Assembly: GCA_947624765.1 (NCBI GenBank)
Contig: CANQLS010000064.1
Span: 1 to 8,100, forward strand
Source: an uncultured Clostridia bacterium
Lineage (GTDB): Bacteria > Bacillota > Clostridia > TANB77 > UBA1234
Direction: 5' to 3'
DNA length: 8,100 bases
Shown here piece by piece: positions 1 to 4,422 of the stretch (position 1 is its first letter; each line of letters starts with the position of its first letter). The notes below the pieces were generated by a model, which saw only the letters and a program-made list of their open reading frames with translations, was not told where the DNA came from and ran no database searches. Position numbers and translations under genes: made by a program.

Positions 1-1
1 T

Positions 2-1009
2 TCATTTAGAAATAGCTGTCTTCATTCCAGAAAAAGCAATAGATGTATTAACACCTGCCTTCTCCCATTGGGCAAAAATTGCTATAGATTCTTCTGTTTC
101 AAAGCCTAACGCCCTCATTGGTGCACCATAGCTAACTAATGTTTCTGTTAATGAATCCATAGAAATACCAGAGGCTTGGCAAGCTACTGTTAAATTATCT
201 AATACCTTACTATATTCGCTAGAATCTATACTAGCGTCTCCCATATACCTAGATACTTTTTGTACCGCATTTGTAACATCTGCTCCAGTAACTTCTCCAA
301 ATTTTATAAATTGTGTTGTACATTTTTCCAGTTCGTCGCCTGTAAATCCAAATCTTGTATTTACTTCGCCTAATGCAGAGCCAATATCTGCAAATTCTCC
401 TACTACTGAGCTTGCAACATTACTATAACTCTTTTCAATTTCTCTAGCTTGATCTCCTACTGCTCCAGTAGCCTTAATTGCAATATCTGCTCCTTCATCT
501 ACTTCATTAAATGCACTTATACTAGCAGCACCTACAGCTACAATTCCTGCACTAACAACGCTAAATCCTTTACCTATAGATGTAACTTTATTTCCTAAAT
601 CTTGTACTTTTTCTCCAACGATAGCAACTTGTTGAGCTCCAACAGAGCCAAAAGATTTAGCCTCATTTTCTAAACTTTTTAATTTATTTTCAGTAGCTAC
701 AATTTCTCTTTGGAAATCTCTATATTGTTCTTCTGTAATTTCTCCTTTATCAAATTGCTCTTGCACTTGTTCTTGTGTAGATTTTAATATGTTCAATTTT
801 TCTTTACATTCAGCAATACTTTTATTTAATAAATCTTGTTTTTGGGTTAGTAATGTTACATTACTAGGATCCATTTTTAATAATGAATTTACACCCTTTA
901 ATTCTGTTTGTAGGCTCTTAGATTGTGAATTTACATTTTTTAAAGCATTGCCTAGTTTTGTTGTATCTCCGCCAATTTCTACGGTTATACCTTGTATTTT
1001 AGTTGCCAT
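2..1009 (-). CDS. phage tail tape measure protein, N-terminal part, stopped by TGA at window edge
   Basis: The tape measure sets tail length and lies in the tail lumen. Seen: the opening M-A-T-K-I-Q-G-I-T-V-E-I-G-G-D-T, common in Firmicutes tape measures, then a heptad-rich coiled coil (about residues 20-120), a glycine/alanine-rich hydrophobic stretch (GFSVVSAGIVAVGAASISAF, about 149-168), and the TP901/PhageMin_Tail core with D-E-G-A-D-I-A-I-K-A-T-G and V-S-Y-G-A-P-M-R-A-L-G-F-E-T-E-E-S-I-A. The ATG at 1009 is chosen over a GTG at 1018 because AGGTG lies about 6 nt upstream and family members begin MATK. The frame ends in TGA (2-4) after 335 residues, just where homologues usually continue (AISKW...), often for several hundred more. 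Truncation, sequencing error or a split gene are possible. Confidence 0.85.
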   Translation of the reverse strand: MATKIQGITVEIGGDTTKLGNALKNVNSQSKSLQTELKGVNSLLKMDPSNVTLLTQKQDLLNKSIAECKEKLNILKSTQEQVQEQFDKGEITEEQYRDFQREIVATENKLKSLENEAKSFGSVGAQQVAIVGEKVQDLGNKVTSIGKGFSVVSAGIVAVGAASISAFNEVDEGADIAIKATGAVGDQAREIEKSYSNVASSVVGEFADIGSALGEVNTRFGFTGDELEKCTTQFIKFGEVTGADVTNAVQKVSRYMGDASIDSSEYSKVLDNLTVACQASGISMDSLTETLVSYGAPMRALGFETEESIAIFAQWEKAGVNTSIAFSGMKTAISK

Positions 1010-1032
1010 TTCACACACCTACTCTTTTCTCC

Positions 1033-1068
1033 AAAAAAAATAGGGAACAAATAATATTATTGTTTCCC
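1033..1068 (-). terminator. imperfect terminator-like hairpin before the tape measure gene
   Basis: On the minus strand GGGAAACAATAAT pairs imperfectly with ATTATTTGTTCCC (1043-1068, one small bulge on each side), followed by TA and eight T (1033-1040). It includes the chaperone stop codon. The stem is AT-rich apart from three G-C pairs at the base, so it is probably a weak, leaky terminator lowering tape measure expression. The next gene's ribosome site follows at once. Confidence 0.5.
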
Positions 1069-1335
1069 GTATTTTTCTCTTAATTTTTTTCTATCCGGAG
1101 AAGTTTGTTCAAGTCTGTTAGCATTTCTTAAATATTCTCTACCATCTTCTGTCTGTGAACAATTATAAATAACCGCTTCTCGTAAAAAAAATAGATATTC
1201 AATTAAATCTAATTCTTCCACTTCTAACATTGATATTTTTAAATATTCTGCAACTCTTTTTTCCCCTATGCTCTCTACAATATAACCTGTGTCCATATTA
1301 TCTTCATCGTCTGATGGATAATATGGACATTTTAG
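1057..1335 (-). CDS. tail assembly chaperone, C-terminal (T-like) part of the frameshifted long form
   Basis: This frame is read after a -1 slip and adds 92 residues to the short chaperone, giving a 195-residue G-T-like fusion; the T part binds tail-tube subunits in lambda (established). Seen: L-K-C-P-Y-Y-P-S-D-D-E-D at the junction, a helical middle (VAEYLKISMLEVEELDLIEY), and an end with R-E-A-V-I-Y-N-C-S-Q-T-E-D-G-R-E-Y-L and R-L-E-Q-T-S-P-D-R-K-K-L-R, a pattern I associate with Firmicutes phage chaperone C-termini. The open frame extends upstream to a TTG at 1365, which has no Shine-Dalgarno and lies inside the first gene, so separate initiation is unlikely. TAA at 1057 lies inside a terminator-like hairpin. 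Confidence 0.85.
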   Translation of the reverse strand, partial: LKCPYYPSDDEDNMDTGYIVESIGEKRVAEYLKISMLEVEELDLIEYLFFLREAVIYNCSQTEDGREYLRNANRLEQTSPDRKKLREKYGKQ

Positions 1336-1341
1336 TTTTTT
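1290..1341 (-). other. programmed -1 frameshift signal: slippery heptamer plus stem-loop
   Basis: The heptamer A AAA AAC (1335-1341) lies in the correct phase (TCA AAA AAC) immediately before TAA. Five bases later begins a perfect 13-bp stem, TGTCCATATTATC (1317-1329) with GATAATATGGACA (1290-1302). Inside it is a further CATC/GATG stem of 4 bp closed by an AGAC tetraloop, with AA bulged on one side. Heptamer, phase, spacing and stem are all those of the lambda G/GT type of site. Downstream frame: K-N then L-K-C-P-Y-Y. Confidence 0.92.
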
Positions 1342-1643
1342 GATTCTTGTATTGTATTTACCCAATCGAAATAAGCTTTTAAAAGATCTATAATTTCAAA
1401 AATATCGTAATCCTCTTCTATTTGCTCAGTAGTAATTTTAATTCCTTGTCTATTTTTGCTTAAAGCTAATGATATAGCTTCTGTTAAACTAGTTATATCT
1501 TTTTCTTCTAAATTATCTCCTACCTCGCTTAAAGCTGTTATTTTCTTTAAAATTTTCATTTTTGGTGGCTCTATATTAATAATTCTTCCATTTTTTAACT
1601 TAATATCAAAATATCTTGTTTTAAATTTTGTCATATCAAACAT
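1332..1643 (-). CDS. tail assembly chaperone, short form (G-like)
   Basis: This is a 103-residue protein between the major tail and tape measure genes, where long-tailed phages encode the chaperone that coats the tape measure and recruits tail-tube subunits. Seen: a beta-rich start (MTKFKTRYFDIKLKNGRIIN), then helices with L-T-E-A-I-S-L-A-L-S-K-N and F-E-I-I-D-L-L-K-A-Y-F-D-W-V. ATG at 1643 has AAAGGAGG about 10 nt upstream. The reading frame ends TCA AAA AAC TAA, where A AAA AAC is a canonical -1 slippery heptamer. The short form is the major product; a fraction would continue into the frame at 1057-1335. Identity rests mainly on position and on this frameshift arrangement. Confidence 0.85.
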   Translation of the reverse strand: MFDMTKFKTRYFDIKLKNGRIINIEPPKMKILKKITALSEVGDNLEEKDITSLTEAISLALSKNRQGIKITTEQIEEDYDIFEIIDLLKAYFDWVNTIQESKN

Positions 1644-1667
1644 AATAAATATTCCTCCTTTTATTCT

Positions 1668-1696
1668 AAAAAAGGGCTATTAATTTAGCCCTTTTT
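1668..1696 (-). terminator. intrinsic terminator after the major tail extension
   Basis: Arms AAAAAGGGCTA and TAGCCCTTTTT form a perfect 11-bp stem with a 6-nt loop, ending in a run of six T on the minus strand. The first arm touches the TAA stop of the tail extension. It lies 25 nt before the start of the tail chaperone gene, and no promoter follows, so it probably reduces rather than ends transcription. The structure is symmetrical and could also act on the other strand. Confidence 0.75.
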
Positions 1697-2081
1697 ATGC
1701 AGATTCTTCTTCTAGTTCTAAATCTGTTAATGTTAATACTCTTGTATTTTTATCTTTTGCCTTTAATGTTATTGTTTGTGTCTTATCTGTTATTCTAACA
1801 ACAAGGAATCCATCGTCTATTGTTCCAGATCCTTTACTTTTTGGATCTGATAATTCAAAAGTTGTAGTATTATCATCTACTTTTATTGCCAAATAGTTTC
1901 CTTCTTGTTCAGCTTCCTTACTACTAAATCCAGCATAACCTTTTACATATTTTGATTTTCCTTTAATTTTATCTCCATCTAATGAGATATTTTCTTGCAA
2001 TTCATTAGCCTTTTTTCCGTAAAAGTCATCTGTCCCCTCTGGAATAACTACGGATATTGTTTTTCCTTCTTCGGGATTGCT
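1695..2081 (-). CDS. C-terminal extension domain of the major tail protein, made by +1 frameshift
   Basis: This is a 128-residue methionine-free frame with a protein sequence identical to the capsid extension (4026-4412). The first codon that could in principle initiate is an internal TTG at 2000, without a Shine-Dalgarno and 27 residues into the domain. The same beta-rich, Lys/Asp-rich domain would therefore project from the tail tube as well as the head. Known phage major tail proteins (lambda gpV, PSA Tsh) carry extra C-terminal domains that decorate the tube exterior. The stop codon TAA merges into the terminator hairpin at 1668-1696, so the extension closes the strongly expressed part of the operon. 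Fold (immunoglobulin-like or similar beta sandwich) and any role in binding a cell surface are inference. Confidence 0.77.
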   Translation of the reverse strand, partial: SNPEEGKTISVVIPEGTDDFYGKKANELQENISLDGDKIKGKSKYVKGYAGFSSKEAEQEGNYLAIKVDDNTTTFELSDPKSKGSGTIDDGFLVVRITDKTQTITLKAKDKNTRVLTLTDLELEEESA

Positions 2082-2091
2082 AGGGTGTAAC
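1697..2091 (-). repeat. direct repeat copy B: shift site plus extension domain (395 bp)
   Basis: This is the partner of 4028-4422, offset by exactly 2331 bp: 390 of 395 positions are identical with no gap. All five differences fall at synonymous codon positions, so the encoded extensions are the same. The pair spans the connector, joining, gp10-like, unassigned and major tail genes, which recombination between the repeats would delete. Confidence 0.97.
2079..2091 (-). other. programmed +1 ribosomal frameshift site at the end of the major tail gene
   Basis: The bases GTT ACA CCC TAG C are identical to the capsid gene end. The +1 frame is CCT AGC AAT. Upstream, the +1 frame is closed by a TAG only five codons earlier, and no ATG, GTG or TTG lies between that stop and the shift point. 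The extension here therefore has no plausible start near its beginning, making frameshifting the only simple route to its expression. Activity is inferred, supported by the PSA precedent. Confidence 0.82.
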
Positions 2092-2634
2092 TTTATCTAT
2101 TTCTTCTTGTAATATTACTAATGTACCCTCTTCATCACTTGGTGTTGCTTCAAATTCTGCGTCTATTACAGTCTCTTTATCTTTTGCAAATGATAAAGTA
2201 TATCCAGCAGTATTTTTACCAACAATAGTAACTCTAACATCTCCGTCCACAGCGTCTTCATGAACAAAATGTATAATATAGCTTTTATTGTCGTTATTGT
2301 CAATACCACCAATTTTGACTGTTCTAATTCCTTTTTCTTTATCTTCTGTAACTCTACCAGTTGCAGATAATTTTTTAATTGTTTCTCCATTCCATGTCAT
2401 AATACCAGATTTTAGTTTAACTTCCTCTTTAGTAATGATTGTTTTCTTTGCTTTACCTAAATCATCTTCTGCCGTATAAAATTCTGGTTTATACTCTAAT
2501 TCTGCTCCACCTTGTATATATCCTATTAAGTTTTCTTCTGTTTCAATTACTTCATTTTCTGGAATTTTATCAGTAAATTCAAGTATATATAATTTTCCAC
2601 TACCTAAAGTGATAGTTTTTTTAGTTCTTTTCAT
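2080..2634 (-). CDS. major tail (tube) protein, short 184-residue form
   Basis: This forms the stacked hexameric rings of the long non-contractile tail. Seen: an N-terminal beta region (KKTITLGSGKLYILEF), IGYIQGGAELEYKPEFYTAE, LGKAKKTIITKEEVKLKSGI and a final D-A-E-F-E-A-T-P-S-D-E-E-G-T-L-V-I-L. The 'AEF.A.P.d..GTLv.i' ending is typical of Firmicutes major tail proteins of the phi13 / PSA Tsh type. ATG at 2634 has GAGGAGA about 9 nt upstream. The gene ends GTT ACA CCC TAG, exactly like the capsid gene, and continues open in the +1 frame for 128 codons, predicting a 312-residue long form. It is followed by the chaperone genes and tape measure, as expected. The family call rests on pattern and position. 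Confidence 0.88.
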   Translation of the reverse strand: MKRTKKTITLGSGKLYILEFTDKIPENEVIETEENLIGYIQGGAELEYKPEFYTAEDDLGKAKKTIITKEEVKLKSGIMTWNGETIKKLSATGRVTEDKEKGIRTVKIGGIDNNDNKSYIIHFVHEDAVDGDVRVTIVGKNTAGYTLSFAKDKETVIDAEFEATPSDEEGTLVILQEEIDKVTP

Positions 2635-2977
2635 TATTCTTTGTCTCCTCTCTATTTTTTTCTATTATTGGATCTAACGTCCAAAATGTACCATATAAGC
2701 TCTCTGTGTCAAGCCATTCTGTTTGCTTTTCGTAAGTATAATTGTTCTTATCAAGAAATTTATTAATAGTCTCTATATCCTTTAAATCCTTTTCATCATC
2801 TGTTGTACTATATCTTTCTATAGTAATATTGTTTTCGACTATATTATTTATCAAGTCAGCCCCTCTATATATTTTTCTATTTATATATAAAAAATATGGC
2901 AATTCATGTGGTCTCAAATATCTTAGTTTTTTAATATTAAATCCTGTTCCTTCTTTAAACCACTTTTCAATGTTCAT
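2621..2977 (-). CDS. unassigned small protein in tail-completion position
   Basis: I do not recognise this 118-residue protein from its sequence. It is hydrophilic with mixed secondary structure. It opens M-N-I-E-K-W-F-K-E-G, has an aromatic stretch H-E-L-P-Y-F-L-Y-I-N-R-K-I-Y, and contains a W-L-D-T-E-S-L-Y-G-T-F-W-T-L motif near the end, followed by a charged Lys/Glu/Asn tail. There is no signal peptide or membrane segment. ATG at 2977 overlaps the gp10-like gene by 11 nt and has AAGGAG about 10 nt upstream; its end overlaps the major tail gene by 14 nt. In phages with this order the gene just before the major tail protein usually encodes the tail terminator or completion protein, so that role is a positional inference only. 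Confidence 0.65.
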   Translation of the reverse strand: MNIEKWFKEGTGFNIKKLRYLRPHELPYFLYINRKIYRGADLINNIVENNITIERYSTTDDEKDLKDIETINKFLDKNNYTYEKQTEWLDTESLYGTFWTLDPIIEKNREETKNNEKN

Positions 2978-3362
2978 TTTCGATTATCTCCTTTACACCA
3001 TTCATAAAATTTTTTTCTGCTTCTATAACATTTTTACTTAAATAATCATTACCTTTTGTTCTACCACCATTTCGTTTTGCATGACCATTAGCAATTAAAT
3101 GTGTTAATCTGTACTCTGGATCTTTAACAAACCATGTATATATAGCTTTAGTCGATGTCTCTTTTGTTTTTTCAACAGAAATATGTCTTTTATACTTTCC
3201 AGTTCTTACTGGAGAGTCTTTTTTAGTGTTTTTAGCTAAGTCTGTTGCTGTTTCTTTTGCTAATACTTTTACTTTTTCTGTTATTTTGCCTGCATAACTG
3301 TTTAGCATTTCCTGCATTTTAGGCGATAACTTAGTTATATCTATATTATTATTTACACCCAT
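2967..3362 (-). CDS. HK97 gp10-like head-tail/tail completion protein
   Basis: This 131-residue protein resembles HK97 gp10-like minor structural proteins, which act at the head-tail joint or tail terminator position. Seen: an N-terminal helix, then L-A-K-E-T-A-T-D-L-A-K-N-T-K-K-D-S-P-V-R-T-G-K-Y-K-R, the family signature 'hk..sPv.TG.y..s' with the SPVRTGKYK turn, followed by YTWFVKDPEYRLTHLIANGH, where 'YRLTHLLE.GH' is the other hallmark, and a C-terminal helix. The start at 3362 (M-G-V-N-N-N) is preferred over the ATG at 3386 because AGGAGG lies just before it. The TGA stop overlaps the next start by 11 nt. The family is clear; the exact structural role varies among phages. Confidence 0.88.
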   Translation of the reverse strand: MGVNNNIDITKLSPKMQEMLNSYAGKITEKVKVLAKETATDLAKNTKKDSPVRTGKYKRHISVEKTKETSTKAIYTWFVKDPEYRLTHLIANGHAKRNGGRTKGNDYLSKNVIEAEKNFMNGVKEIIENEH

Positions 3363-3366
3363 TTTT

Positions 3367-3372
3367 CCTCCT
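3367..3372 (-). promoter_or_regulatory. Shine-Dalgarno deciding the start of the gp10-like gene
   Basis: A perfect AGGAGG stands 4 nt before ATG at 3362-3360. The earlier in-frame ATG at 3386 has nothing similar upstream and lies inside the preceding gene, so translation most likely begins at 3362. Confidence 0.7.
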
Positions 3373-3679
3373 AAATTGTTATACATTCTGCTACATAAGT
3401 AAGTTTTAATCTCTTTTCTAACTTATCATCTACATTTTTTATATCAAATTCTTTATTTCTATAAATAATTCGATATTTATTTGTGTTAAAAATAGTATCT
3501 TCAAGCTTACTAATATACCTAACTCTAAAATTAAAAGTATTTTGCGTAATATTTGTTCTAGCATTAAAATATTCTTTACCACTTGACTTATTTATTTCTG
3601 CATAGCATGTATAATAATCTTCCCATTTTTCTGTTTCAGGATCTAATTTTTGAATTTTAATTTGTTTGTTTATTGCCAT
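3371..3679 (-). CDS. phage head-tail joining (stopper/adaptor) protein
   Basis: This 102-residue protein is predicted to be almost all beta strand, with the pattern of the Phage_H_T_join / SPP1 gp16-like group: an opening M-A-I-N-K-Q-I-K-I-Q, then WEDYYTCYAEINKSSGKEYF, then FRVRYISKL and KYRIIYRNKEFDIKNVDD. Such proteins close the head channel after packaging and receive the tail. ATG at 3679 has GGAG about 10 nt upstream and lies within the end of the connector gene, so translation is probably coupled. The TAG stop overlaps the Shine-Dalgarno of the next gene. Position between connector and gp10-like protein is canonical. Sequence similarity in this family is weak, so I rely on both fold pattern and order. 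Confidence 0.8.
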   Translation of the reverse strand: MAINKQIKIQKLDPETEKWEDYYTCYAEINKSSGKEYFNARTNITQNTFNFRVRYISKLEDTIFNTNKYRIIYRNKEFDIKNVDDKLEKRLKLTYVAECITI

Positions 3680-4001
3680 TATTTCTCATCTCCATTTTTA
3701 GTTGCCATTCTAAATCATTTAATATCTTTCTTGTTGTATTTGATATATTCTTAGAGTCTAAGTCTCTATAATCGTACAAATCAGAAATGACTAAAAGGGC
3801 TATTTCTTTAGCCCTTTCATCTTTTACAGGATATTCTTTGCCTATAGCACCTTTTAAATATATATCAGAAAAATTAATCAATCGTAATATATTTCTTTTT
3901 ACGACTGGATCTTTTTCTACTTCTTCAACTAAGTAGCCCATATAATCGCAAACTTCTTGCATAGTTACTGGAATTGTCTTGTTTTCTTCATTTTCAGTCA
4001 T
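3657..4001 (-). CDS. head-tail connector protein, HK97 gp6-like
   Basis: This is a small helical protein (114 residues) expected to form the ring docked under the portal that adapts the head for the stopper and tail. The recognised part is YLKGAIGKEYPVKDERAKEI followed by ALLVISDLYDYRDLDSKNIS (about residues 48-87), a layout typical of the gp6-like / Phage_connect_1 group: a helix with a 'Y....G...P..DERAK..ALLVISDLYD.R' signature. ATG at 4001 has AAGGAG 7 nt upstream, in the 24-nt gap after the capsid extension. Its 3' end overlaps the next gene by 23 nt. A perfect hairpin with the GGGCTA core lies inside the coding sequence at 3794-3817. Function is assigned from family resemblance and position. 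Confidence 0.85.
   Translation of the reverse strand: MTENEENKTIPVTMQEVCDYMGYLVEEVEKDPVVKRNILRLINFSDIYLKGAIGKEYPVKDERAKEIALLVISDLYDYRDLDSKNISNTTRKILNDLEWQLKMEMRNNGNKQTN
3794..3817 (-). other. terminator-like hairpin inside the connector gene
   Basis: Arms AAAGGGCTA and TAGCCCTTT (9 bp, perfect) enclose a 6-nt loop, followed on the minus strand by one more T. It codes for part of ERAKEIALL. The core GGGCTA/TAGCCC and loop length equal those of the terminator at 1668-1696. It could cause some premature termination, but the T tract is short and codon constraints may explain it. Confidence 0.35.
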
Positions 4002-4025
4002 GAGCTTACTCCTTTCTAGGCAGAT

Positions 4026-4412
4026 CTATGCAGATTCTTCCTCTAGTTCTAAATCTGTTAAGGTTAATACTCTTGTATTTTTATCTTTTGCCTTTAACGT
4101 TATTGTTTGCGTCTTATCTGTTATTCTAACAACAAGGAATCCATCGTCTATTGTTCCAGATCCTTTACTTTTTGGATCTGATAATTCAAAAGTTGTAGTA
4201 TTATCATCTACTTTTATTGCCAAATAGTTTCCTTCTTGTTCAGCTTCCTTACTACTAAATCCAGCATAACCTTTTACATATTTTGATTTTCCTTTAATTT
4301 TATCTCCATCTAATGAGATATTTTCTTGCAATTCATTAGCCTTTTTTCCGTAAAAGTCATCTGTTCCCTCTGGAATAACTACGGATATTGTTTTTCCTTC
4401 TTCGGGATTGCT
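4026..4412 (-). CDS. C-terminal extension domain of the major capsid protein, made by +1 frameshift
   Basis: A 128-residue reading frame directly follows the capsid stop codon in the +1 frame. It has no methionine anywhere after the shift point. The frame is open a little further upstream to an ATG at 4457, but that ATG has no Shine-Dalgarno and lies within conserved capsid coding sequence. The domain is rich in Lys, Asp and Thr and in predicted beta strands (KTISVVIPE; YLAIKV; GFLVVRITDKTQTITLKAK; RVLTLTDLEL), so an immunoglobulin-like or other beta-sandwich decoration domain is likely, displayed on the head surface of a minority of subunits. The protein sequence is identical to the tail extension at 1695-2081. 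Immunoglobulin-like domains added to capsid and tail proteins by frameshifting are known in phages, but I do not recognise this exact family. Its ligand is unknown. Confidence 0.75.
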   Translation of the reverse strand, partial: SNPEEGKTISVVIPEGTDDFYGKKANELQENISLDGDKIKGKSKYVKGYAGFSSKEAEQEGNYLAIKVDDNTTTFELSDPKSKGSGTIDDGFLVVRITDKTQTITLKAKDKNTRVLTLTDLELEEESA

Positions 4413-4422
4413 AGGGTGTAAC
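4028..4422 (-). repeat. direct repeat copy A: shift site plus extension domain (395 bp)
   Basis: This copy matches 1697-2091 over 395 bp with five mismatches (4041/1710, 4062/1731, 4098/1767, 4110/1779, 4365/2034) and no indel. Identity begins at the GTT codon three codons before the stop of the upstream structural gene and ends within the stop codon of the extension (TAG here, TAA in the other copy). Flanking sequence is unrelated. Confidence 0.97.
4410..4422 (-). other. programmed +1 ribosomal frameshift site at the end of the capsid gene
   Basis: The last codons are GTT ACA CCC TAG, followed by C. A +1 slip of the proline tRNA from CCC onto CCT at the UAG stop gives GTT ACA C CCT AGC, so the protein reads V-T-P-S-N-P-E-E instead of stopping. 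The same 13 bases occur at the end of the major tail gene. A stop codon followed by C is a poor termination context, as in the prfB +1 site. Listeria phage PSA uses +1 shifts at overlapping proline codons in the equivalent two genes (established, Zimmer et al. 2003). Activity here is inferred. Confidence 0.8.

Noticed and set aside
1290..1329. The 13-bp inverted repeat as a transcription terminator
   Set aside because: No T tract follows on either strand, and its distance from the slippery heptamer fits a frameshift stimulator.
1057..1365. Separate gene for the second chaperone frame starting at TTG 1365
   Set aside because: No Shine-Dalgarno is present. The slippery heptamer and stem-loop explain its expression much better.
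1695..2000. Separate 101-residue gene starting at TTG 2000
   Set aside because: It would begin 27 residues into a domain whose upstream part is conserved identically in both copies, and it has no ribosome binding site.
1697..4422. Direct repeats as an insertion sequence or transposon
   Set aside because: There is no transposase, no terminal inverted repeats and no target duplication; the intervening genes are ordinary phage structural genes in normal order.
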